A stretch of 7,362 bases of DNA from the NCBI GenBank assembly GCA_030684415.1, contig JAUXNL010000017.1, forward strand, positions 1-7,362, read 5' to 3'. This document shows positions 1-5,459 of this stretch, piece by piece (position 1 is the first letter of the stretch; the number at the start of each line of letters is the position of its first letter). This DNA is from Moraxellaceae bacterium. GTDB taxonomy: Bacteria; Pseudomonadota; Gammaproteobacteria; Pseudomonadales; Moraxellaceae. A program made the translations under genes and the position numbers. Below the pieces are notes generated by a model, which saw nothing but the letters and a program-made list of their open reading frames with translations, searched no databases and had not been told where the DNA came from.

Positions 1-687
1 GCCATCGGCAAATTTCATGGCATGGCGGGAGCTTTCACCATCGGTGATGTCCAGCGTGTTCTTTTCGGTGTGGACTTTAACGCCCAGTGCTTCGATCTTG
101 CGGCGCAGCACTTTCGCGCCGCCATCATCCAGTTGCACAGCCATCAGGCGTGGCGCGAACTCCACCACATGGGTTTCAAGCCCCAAGTCTCGCAGCGCCT
201 TGGCGGCCTCCAACCCCAGCAGGCCGCCCCCCACCACCACGCCGATTTTAGAAACGGCCGCACCGGCCTTGATGGCTTCGAGATCTTCAATCGTGCGGTA
301 AACGAGACAATGCTCGCGATTGTGCCCGGGCACGGGCGGCACAAAGGGAAATGAGCCGGACGCCAATACCAGCTTGTCGTAAGGCAGGACCTCGCCCGAT
401 GCCGTGGTAACGGTTTTGGCGACTCTGTCGATGGCAACGGCTTTGCTGTCCAGCTTTAGCGCAATGCCGGTTTCGGCGAAGAAATCGCCCTTCACCAGCG
501 ACAGGTCAGCGGCGGTTTTGCCAGAAAAGTACGCGGAAAGATAAACGCGGTCGTAAGCGGGGCGCGGTTCCTCGCAAAGAACAGTGACCTCACAGGCCTC
601 GAAGCCGCTGCGCTCTGCCAACGCTTCCAGGAACTTGTGGCCCACCATGCCGTTGCCGATGACCACGATACGGGTTTTGGCGCTCAT
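1..687 (-). CDS. nirB: Nitrite reductase [NAD(P)H] large subunit, N-terminal part (cut by window edge)
   Basis: Assimilatory nitrite reductase takes electrons from NAD(P)H through FAD and reduces nitrite to ammonium at a siroheme/[4Fe-4S] centre in the cytoplasm. Only the first 229 codons are present; the frame is open to base 1 with no stop, and full NirB proteins run to roughly 800-850 residues. Visible are the FAD-binding GNGMVG (residues 11-16), the AYDRVYLS stretch (44-51), the second dinucleotide fold GGGLLGLEAA (153-162) and the RLMAVQLDDGG stretch (180-190), which is typical of NirB. The siroheme and Fe-S regions lie off the window. The start at 687 is chosen because GGAGG (697-693) sits five bases upstream. 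The frame stays open further upstream, with in-frame ATGs at 780 and 843, but neither has a good ribosome site. It follows nasA on the same strand, so it is probably transcribed with it. Klebsiella calls this gene nasB. The identification is secure as a NirB-type flavoprotein domain; the full product is inferred. Confidence 0.9.
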   Translation of the reverse strand, partial: MSAKTRIVVIGNGMVGHKFLEALAERSGFEACEVTVLCEEPRPAYDRVYLSAYFSGKTAADLSLVKGDFFAETGIALKLDSKAVAIDRVAKTVTTASGEVLPYDKLVLASGSFPFVPPVPGHNREHCLVYRTIEDLEAIKAGAAVSKIGVVVGGGLLGLEAAKALRDLGLETHVVEFAPRLMAVQLDDGGAKVLRRKIEALGVKVHTEKNTLDITDGESSRHAMKFADG

Positions 688-692
688 CTTTG

Positions 693-697
693 CCTCC
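693..697 (-). promoter_or_regulatory. Ribosome binding site of nirB
   Basis: On the minus strand this reads GGAGG, with five bases before the ATG at 687. It is the strongest Shine-Dalgarno match near any candidate start in this frame and decides for 687 over the upstream in-frame ATGs at 780 and 843. Confidence 0.75.
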
Positions 698-780
698 GGT
701 GCCCGCGCTTGCGGGGCTTGCTGTGTCCCCCGCTGCATGGGCCAGACCGGATTGTCGGGGCCGAAATGCAGGCGGAGCAT

Positions 781-793
781 GCCTGTGACAGGC
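781..793. repeat. 13-bp perfect palindrome upstream of nirB
   Basis: GCCTGT-G-ACAGGC is a perfect dyad with one central base, about 95 bases upstream of the nirB start. It could be an operator or a short hairpin in the nasA-nirB transcript. Its function is unknown. Confidence 0.45.
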
Positions 794-827
794 CCCGTTG
801 CCTGCAAAATGTGATGCGGACCCTTGA

Positions 828-855
828 GTGATAACGCCGCCATTGCCGTTATCGC
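828..855. repeat. Inverted repeat GATAACG/CGTTATC between nasA and nirB
   Basis: The seven-base arms GATAACG (830-836) and CGTTATC (847-853) are perfect. They extend to nine pairs if one T-G wobble is allowed, around a 10-base loop. A shorter dyad, GCGAT-GT-ATCGC (857-868), lies directly beside it. Together they would make a structured RNA segment in a nasA-nirB transcript. Confidence 0.4.
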
Positions 856-896
856 CGCGATGTATCGCCGCCCCGCAGGGCGCGCGATGAGCCGTG

Positions 897-3701
897 TCAG
901 ACGGCGTGTGCCTTTTCCTTCTCTGCTGCTGTATCGGGTGATGCTGTTGTTGCCGTTGCTTCTATCGGGTTTGTCGCTACCGCGTCGCGGCAACTGGCCA
1001 GAATCTGTTTCAGTTCCGGCTGACAGGAACCGCAATTCGTGCCGGCCTTCAAGCACAGTCCAATCGCTGCCACCGAATCCAGCTGCTGCGCCGTAATCGC
1101 CTGGCGAATGGTTTTTTCGCCGACACTGAAGCACGCACAAATGATGCGACCGGTATCAGCGGCCGGATCAGATGGCCGGCCCGACAGCAGCGCGCGACGC
1201 TCCAGCGCCGCCAACTCCTTGCCGATCAGCCCGGACAACCAGCTGCGCTCCGGCAAGCCGGCATCCGGGCCGAGAAAACACACCGACTGCAACCGCCCTT
1301 CGGCAACGACGGCTCGGCGATACACCCCGCGTGCGGCATCCACATACTCGAGCATTTCTGTGAGCGACGGGTTTTCAGGGTTCACCACAGGAGTGCAAAG
1401 CAATTCATTTGCCAACTCTGGCAAAGATGCCGGCGAATGTTCGCCCGCCAGCTCAAAACGCCAGAATTTTCCGCCTCTTACGGCCACGGCGTAGTCGGCG
1501 GAGGGCAAGGGTAGCGGCTCGGTACTCAGCACAAAGCCCTGCCACGCCGCCTCAAAATGGCGCACACGCACCGGCGTGTGCTTGAGTTCGGGCTGCCCGG
1601 AGACAGGATCAGTGGCCGGATTCACTACTGCCCCCACACGCGACGACGATGTGAGTACGCCGGTCCAGTGCATGGGCATGAAGACCGAACCCGGTGTCTG
1701 GTCCGTCGTGATCTGCACGCGCGCGCGCGCCAGTCCCCAACGGCTTTCGAGGGTGACCACCGCTTTCTCCGCGATGCCAAGCGCCGCCGCATCGTCAGGA
1801 TGCAACGCACAAAACGGCTCGCCGATATGTTGCAGCAGGCGTGGCGCAAGCCCGGTGCGAGTCATGGTGTGCCACTGGTCGCGGATACGGCCCGTATTCA
1901 GCACCAGCGGGTAATCGGCATCTGGCGCATTCACGGGGGCACGGGCCGTCACGGCCATGAATAGCGCGCGCTGGTCCGGCGTGAAGAAGCGGCCATCCGC
2001 AAACAGGCGCGCACGACTGATGCCGCCAGCCGACACAGGCCATTGCACGGGTGCCAGCGCGTTGTAATCGGTCTCTGTTACCGCCGCGAAGGCGCCAATA
2101 TCAAAATCACGAAGACCGAAGACTTCATCATTCTCGAAGGCAGAGAGGGCCGCGTGCTCGCGAAACACCTCCGCTGCTGATGCAAAAGCGAATGCGTCGG
2201 CAAAGCCCATCCGGCGGCCCACTTCCGCCATCGCCCACCAATCGGGACGGGCTTCGCCTGGCGCCGGCAGGAACGCGCGCTGCCGTGAAATGCGGCGCTC
2301 GGAGTTGGTGACCGTGCCGTCTTTTTCTCCCCAGGCCAACGCCGGCAATTTCACATGCGCCATCCGCGTGGTGTCAGTGTCGGCAATGCAGTCCGACACC
2401 ACCACGAGTTCGCATTTTTCAAGCGCGGCACGTACACGATCCGCATCAGGCATGGACACCACCGGATTGGTAGCCATGATCCAGATCGCTTTTATTTTCC
2501 CGCTGTGCACAGCCTCGAACATGTCCACGGCTTTGAGCCCAGGCTTGGCCGCTACGGCAGGGGCGTTCCAGAAGCGCTGCACACGTTCGCGATGTATGGA
2601 ATTTTCGATATCCATATGCGCCGCCAGCATATTGGCGAGGCCGCCGACTTCGCGTCCCCCCATGGCATTTGGCTGCCCGGTGAGCGAAAACGGGCCACTG
2701 CCGGGCTTGCCGATACGGCCGGTGGCAAGATGACAGTTGAGAATCGCATTGACCTTGTCGGCCCCGGCCGAAGACTGGTTTACGCCTTGCGAATACAAGG
2801 TGAGCGTATTTTCCGTGGTGGTAAACCAGCTGAAGAAGCGCTCGATATCCAGCGCATCCACGCCGATTTCAGCCGCCAGTCGCGCCGGGCGGTTGTCCTG
2901 CGTATTGGCCGCTAGCAGCGCCTCCGCAAACCCGGCGGTATGTGCGGCAATGAAACTCTCATCAAGCACGCCATGGCTGGCGAGATAAGCCAGCAGGCCG
3001 TTGAACAGGCGCACATCTTCACCGGCTTTTACCGGCAAGTGCAGATCGGCGATATCGCAAGTGGCCGTGCGGCGCGGATCAATCACCACAATGCGCATGG
3101 CCGGTCGTGTTTCTTTGGCGGCCTTGAGACGCTGGAACAGGATGGGGTGACACCAGGCCGTGTTGGAGCCGGTAATCACCACCAGATCGGCCAACTCGAA
3201 GTCTTCGTAACTGCCGGGCACCGTATCGCTACCGAACGCGCGCTTGTGGCCCGCCACCGACGACGACATGCACAGCCGTGAGTTGGTATCAATATTGGCG
3301 CTGCCGATAAATCCCTTCATCAGCTTGTTGGCCACGTAATAGTCTTCGGTGAGCAACTGGCCGGAGACATAAAACGCCACGGCATCCGGGCCGTGCTCGC
3401 GCACGATGCGCGCAAACTCTCCCGACACCAGGCTCAGCGCGTCATCCCAGCTTGCACGCTGACCGCGAATTTCCGGATAGAGCAAACGGCCTTCCATGTG
3501 CACGGTTTCGCCCAAAGACGATCCCTTCACACACAGACGACCAAAATTGGCGGGATGCGCGGCATCGCCGGCAATGTCCACAGCACGTGCGGCGACATCC
3601 GTGACGGTCGCCGTTACGCCGCAACCCACACCGCAATAGGGGCAAGTGGTCGCTACGGCAACGGCAGCAGGACTCAAGTCAGACAGTGGCAACCGGATCA
3701 T
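897..3701 (-). CDS. nasA: Assimilatory nitrate reductase, catalytic subunit
   Basis: This cytoplasmic molybdoenzyme reduces nitrate to nitrite. The product is 934 residues. Near the N-terminus C20, C23, C27 and C57 form the C-x2-C-x3-C-x29-C [4Fe-4S] site, followed by K59, placed like the conserved lysine of this family. C144, in RLCMSSSVAG, matches the cysteine that ligates molybdenum in the Nap/Nas group. The molybdopterin-dinucleotide binding domain starts near LNTGRIRDQWHTMTRTG (601-617). A segment of about 130 residues follows, then a C-terminal BFD-type [2Fe-2S] domain with C855, C857, C890 and C893. This build is that of Klebsiella-type NasA; it has no Tat signal, so it is not periplasmic NapA. 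The start at 3701 is preferred over 3758 because GGGAG lies eight bases upstream and the first cysteine cluster then falls at the usual distance. The gene overlaps the end of the upstream flavoprotein gene by 23 bases, indicating translational coupling. Confidence 0.95.
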   Translation of the reverse strand: MIRLPLSDLSPAAVAVATTCPYCGVGCGVTATVTDVAARAVDIAGDAAHPANFGRLCVKGSSLGETVHMEGRLLYPEIRGQRASWDDALSLVSGEFARIVREHGPDAVAFYVSGQLLTEDYYVANKLMKGFIGSANIDTNSRLCMSSSVAGHKRAFGSDTVPGSYEDFELADLVVITGSNTAWCHPILFQRLKAAKETRPAMRIVVIDPRRTATCDIADLHLPVKAGEDVRLFNGLLAYLASHGVLDESFIAAHTAGFAEALLAANTQDNRPARLAAEIGVDALDIERFFSWFTTTENTLTLYSQGVNQSSAGADKVNAILNCHLATGRIGKPGSGPFSLTGQPNAMGGREVGGLANMLAAHMDIENSIHRERVQRFWNAPAVAAKPGLKAVDMFEAVHSGKIKAIWIMATNPVVSMPDADRVRAALEKCELVVVSDCIADTDTTRMAHVKLPALAWGEKDGTVTNSERRISRQRAFLPAPGEARPDWWAMAEVGRRMGFADAFAFASAAEVFREHAALSAFENDEVFGLRDFDIGAFAAVTETDYNALAPVQWPVSAGGISRARLFADGRFFTPDQRALFMAVTARAPVNAPDADYPLVLNTGRIRDQWHTMTRTGLAPRLLQHIGEPFCALHPDDAAALGIAEKAVVTLESRWGLARARVQITTDQTPGSVFMPMHWTGVLTSSSRVGAVVNPATDPVSGQPELKHTPVRVRHFEAAWQGFVLSTEPLPLPSADYAVAVRGGKFWRFELAGEHSPASLPELANELLCTPVVNPENPSLTEMLEYVDAARGVYRRAVVAEGRLQSVCFLGPDAGLPERSWLSGLIGKELAALERRALLSGRPSDPAADTGRIICACFSVGEKTIRQAITAQQLDSVAAIGLCLKAGTNCGSCQPELKQILASCRDAVATNPIEATATTASPDTAAEKEKAHAV

Positions 3702-4908
3702 GCAAGGCTCTCCCGAACAGCAGGGATTCGCGCAAGTCCGCCACGTTGCGTTGCTCACGAATCAGATCGAAGTACCAGCTACCGTCGTTGGTATCGCCGT
3801 ACAGGACAGAACCGATAACGCGATCGTTTTTCACCAGCAGGCGTTTGTACACGCCGCTGGCCGGATCACGCAGCACCAATGAATCCGCCGTGACATCGGT
3901 AAAATCACCGGCAGAGAAAATATTGACGCCACTCACTTTCAGCGTGGTGGCCGTGGCGCGCTGCACATAGCGCGCAATGCCCATGCCGGCCAGATGATTG
4001 GCACAGACCTTGGCTTGTTCAAACAGCGGTGCGACCAGACCGAAGAGTGCGCCTCGGTGCTGCACACATTCGCCCACGGCATAAATGCAAGGATCAAACG
4101 TCTGCATCGTGTCGTTGACAAGAATGGCTTTGTCGACTTGCAGGCCGGTCTTTTTCGCCAAGCTGACATTCGGGCGAATGCCGACGGCCATCACCACCAT
4201 ATCGGTGGCCAGCTCGCTGCCATCCTTGAACACCAGCTTTTCCAGATGCTCTCCATCAGGTGTGGCGACAATTGAAGCCGTGAATACACCAAGCCGGAAA
4301 TGCATACCGCGCGCTTCCAGCTCATGCCGCAGCATGTCGGAGGCTTCGGCGTCGAGCTGCCGGTTCATCAGGTGCGGCATGTCGTGAATGATCGTCACCT
4401 CCATGCCCTGACGCAGCAGGCCGTTGGCGGCCTCAAGGCCGAGGAGGCCACCGCCGATCACTGCCACGCGCTTTTTCTGCGCGGTAGCGGCCAGCATACG
4501 ATTCACATCCTGGATGTCACGGAAGCTGACCACATCAGGATGCTGGTGCCCGGGCACCGGAATGATGAAAGGCACCGAACCGGTGGCAAAGAGCAGGCGG
4601 TCGTAGGGCAGCACACTGCCATCATCGAGGATGACTTCGCGTTGCCGGCGCTGGATATCGGTGACCGTGCGTCCGGCCAGGAGCGTGATGCCGCGTTCGG
4701 CATACCAGTCCAGCGAATGGGTGACGATGTCTTCAAACGACTTTTCACCGGCCAGCACCGGCGACAGCATGATGCGGTTGTAAGCGGCGACCGGCTCAGT
4801 GGACACGATGGTGATGCGGTACTGCTCTGGGGCCAGCGTCAGCAACTCCTCCACCGTGCGGATACCGGCCATGCCGTTACCGATGACGATGAGATTGCGT
4901 GGCGACAT
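3679..4908 (-). CDS. nasC: FAD/NAD(P)H oxidoreductase, probable electron-transfer subunit of assimilatory nitrate reductase
   Basis: This probably passes electrons from NAD(P)H through FAD to NasA. The 409-residue product is a class I pyridine nucleotide-disulfide oxidoreductase fold: FAD motif GNGMAG (10-15), ATGS (108-111), NAD motif GGGLLGLEAA (152-161) and a second FAD motif at IYAVGEC (275-281). A C-terminal NirB-like segment of about 90 residues follows. I see no clustered cysteines for an iron-sulphur centre, which fits a partner NasA with its own C-terminal [2Fe-2S] domain. It resembles the N-terminal half of NirB, encoded in the same operon, but stops before any siroheme domain. The name nasC follows Klebsiella; the equivalent in other genera is called nasB. 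The frame is open to an ATG at 5115, but the first 69 codons are arginine- and glycine-rich, unlike the family, and cross a sigma-54 promoter. The start at 4908 gives the typical MSPRNLIVIGNGMAG beginning, with a modest GGAAA eight bases upstream. It overlaps nasA by 23 bases. Confidence 0.85.
   Translation of the reverse strand: MSPRNLIVIGNGMAGIRTVEELLTLAPEQYRITIVSTEPVAAYNRIMLSPVLAGEKSFEDIVTHSLDWYAERGITLLAGRTVTDIQRRQREVILDDGSVLPYDRLLFATGSVPFIIPVPGHQHPDVVSFRDIQDVNRMLAATAQKKRVAVIGGGLLGLEAANGLLRQGMEVTIIHDMPHLMNRQLDAEASDMLRHELEARGMHFRLGVFTASIVATPDGEHLEKLVFKDGSELATDMVVMAVGIRPNVSLAKKTGLQVDKAILVNDTMQTFDPCIYAVGECVQHRGALFGLVAPLFEQAKVCANHLAGMGIARYVQRATATTLKVSGVNIFSAGDFTDVTADSLVLRDPASGVYKRLLVKNDRVIGSVLYGDTNDGSWYFDLIREQRNVADLRESLLFGRALHDPVATV
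3710..3714 (-). promoter_or_regulatory. Ribosome binding site of nasA
   Basis: On the minus strand this is GGGAG, eight bases before the ATG at 3701. It lies within the last codons of the flavoprotein gene and decides for 3701 over the earlier in-frame ATG at 3758. Confidence 0.65.
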
Positions 4909-4950
4909 GGCGTGGATTTCCGGAAAAGGGATGGCAGGTGCCTCGGAATT

Positions 4951-4966
4951 AGCAATGCCCATGCCA
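4951..4966 (-). promoter_or_regulatory. Sigma-54 (RpoN) promoter of nasC-nasA
   Basis: On the minus strand this reads TGGCATGGGCATTGCT, matching the RpoN consensus TGGCAYR-N4-TTGCW at every specified position. GG (4965-4964) and GC (4953-4952) are 10 bases apart, as required. Counting GC as -13/-12 puts transcription start near 4940, leaving an untranslated leader of about 32 bases before the ATG at 4908. The promoter lies inside the longer computed frame, which argues against starts at 4962, 4971 or 5115. Confidence 0.75.
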
Positions 4967-5172
4967 CCCATCCCCCTACCCACCACAGCACCCCGGGCGG
5001 CGAGGCAGCAAAACCCCGCCAATCCACGCCGCATCACACCAGAGGAGCGGCGCACGCCACCGCCCTTGCGCACGAGCGCAGCCCCCTCCGGCACATTCAT
5101 GCCAATAGTGCGCACTCAAAAGCCGCACAAAACGCACAATAAAGTGGCGACGCACCAATGCCGAACATTTAA

Positions 5173-5191
5173 AGGAGCACATCACGCTCCT
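5173..5191. repeat. Inverted repeat AGGAGC/GCTCCT in the control region
   Basis: The six-base arms AGGAGC (5173-5178) and GCTCCT (5186-5191) flank seven bases. It lies upstream of both predicted transcription starts, so it is more likely a protein-binding dyad than an RNA hairpin. No regulator can be named. Confidence 0.35.
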
Positions 5192-5199
5192 CTCACGCT

Positions 5200-5210
5200 T
5201 TGCACTGCAA
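5200..5210. repeat. Palindrome TTGCA-C-TGCAA in the control region
   Basis: This is a perfect 11-base dyad with one central base. It lies about 180 bases upstream of the predicted narK start of transcription and about 265 bases from that of nasC. It could be an operator half-way between the promoters, but the match is short and could be chance. Confidence 0.3.
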
Positions 5211-5272
5211 TCGCCGAGAAACTTTCGAGCAAGCACCCGGACCCACGCCAACACGCTAGCCGCCGCCCTTGA

Positions 5273-5290
5273 TGCACGCTTTATCGTGCG
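5273..5290. promoter_or_regulatory. NtrC-like activator site (imperfect)
   Basis: TGCACGCTTTATCGTGCG contains the dyad GCACG/CGTGC. The classical NtrC site is a 17-base dyad with GCAC and GTGC separated by seven bases; here they are eight apart. It lies roughly 96-113 bases upstream of the predicted narK transcription start, within the usual range for an enhancer-binding partner of RpoN. It is the only GCAC...GTGC dyad of near-correct spacing that I found in the control region. NtrC binding is inferred. Confidence 0.35.
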
Positions 5291-5359
5291 CCCCATACGT
5301 CCGCATCGCACCATGACAGTTCAGCCGCGTTCCGGAATGGCGCACACGCACCATCTTGA

Positions 5360-5375
5360 TGGCACAGGGATTGCA
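5360..5375 (+). promoter_or_regulatory. Sigma-54 (RpoN) promoter of narK
   Basis: TGGCACAGGGATTGCA matches the RpoN consensus, with GG (5361-5362) and GC (5373-5374) 10 bases apart. Transcription would start near 5386, giving a leader of about 74 bases to the ATG at 5460. The promoter lies downstream of the earlier in-frame ATG at 5286, which therefore cannot be the start used from it. A CCATC-TT-GATGG dyad (5351-5362) overlaps the -24 element. Confidence 0.8.
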
Positions 5376-5448
5376 AAATCACCGGCATCAACGCTGGAAG
5401 CAACGAAGCAACCGGCGAAGGCAGTGGCTGCCACAACCGCTTTCGTCT

Positions 5449-5452
5449 GGAG
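5449..5452 (+). promoter_or_regulatory. Ribosome binding site of narK
   Basis: GGAG, seven bases before the ATG at 5460. Together with the promoter at 5360-5375 it fixes the narK start. Confidence 0.65.
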
Positions 5453-5459
5453 TTTCGTC

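Larger units (their letters stand above)
688..896. other. nasA-nirB spacer with several small inverted repeats
   Basis: This 209-base gap inside an otherwise compact minus-strand operon contains no gene I can support. It holds four inverted repeats: CGCCC/GGGCG (869-882), GCGAT/ATCGC (857-868), GATAACG/CGTTATC (830-853) and GCCTGT-G-ACAGGC (781-793). There is also a CCCGC/GCGGG stem just upstream of the nirB ribosome site, around 702-715. I see no T-run after any stem and no sigma-54 match on the minus strand. It may be a structured leader, an mRNA processing region or an attenuation element for nirB; this is inference only. Confidence 0.5.
4909..5459. other. Divergent control region between the nasC-nasA operon and narK
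   Basis: This 551-base stretch between the two divergent start codons contains no gene I can support. Reading frames cross it on both strands, but their translations are low-complexity, proline- and arginine-rich, and resemble no family. It holds two outward-facing sigma-54 promoter matches near its ends, an NtrC-like dyad, two further palindromes (5173-5191 and 5200-5210), and a stretch with CGCAC at 5111, 5124, 5133 and 5151. After the narK promoter there is a tandem GAAGCAAC duplication (5397-5412) and a small GGCAG/CTGCC stem (5420-5432) in the predicted leader. Confidence 0.75.

Noticed and set aside
144..437. 97-codon minus-strand frame
   Set aside because: It lies in a different frame from nirB, whose own frame is intact from 687 to base 1 with all expected motifs. 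It is a shadow, not a sign of a frameshift.
857..882. Terminator between nasA and nirB
   Set aside because: The stems GCGAT/ATCGC and CGCCC/GGGCG are short and neither is followed by a T-run, so I list the region only as structured spacer.
5091..5103. Second sigma-54-like box on the minus strand
   Set aside because: TGGCATGAATGTGCC has only nine bases between GG and GC and lacks the TTGC context, whereas 4966-4951 fits fully and is correctly placed.
4300..5142. 280-codon plus-strand frame opposite the flavoprotein gene
   Set aside because: The translation is low-complexity and histidine-rich, antisense to a well-recognised gene, and ends in the control region with no promoter or ribosome site.
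5173..5191. Possible intrinsic terminator AGGAGC/GCTCCT
   Set aside because: The stem has only six pairs, just three T follow it on the minus strand, and it lies upstream of both predicted transcription starts.
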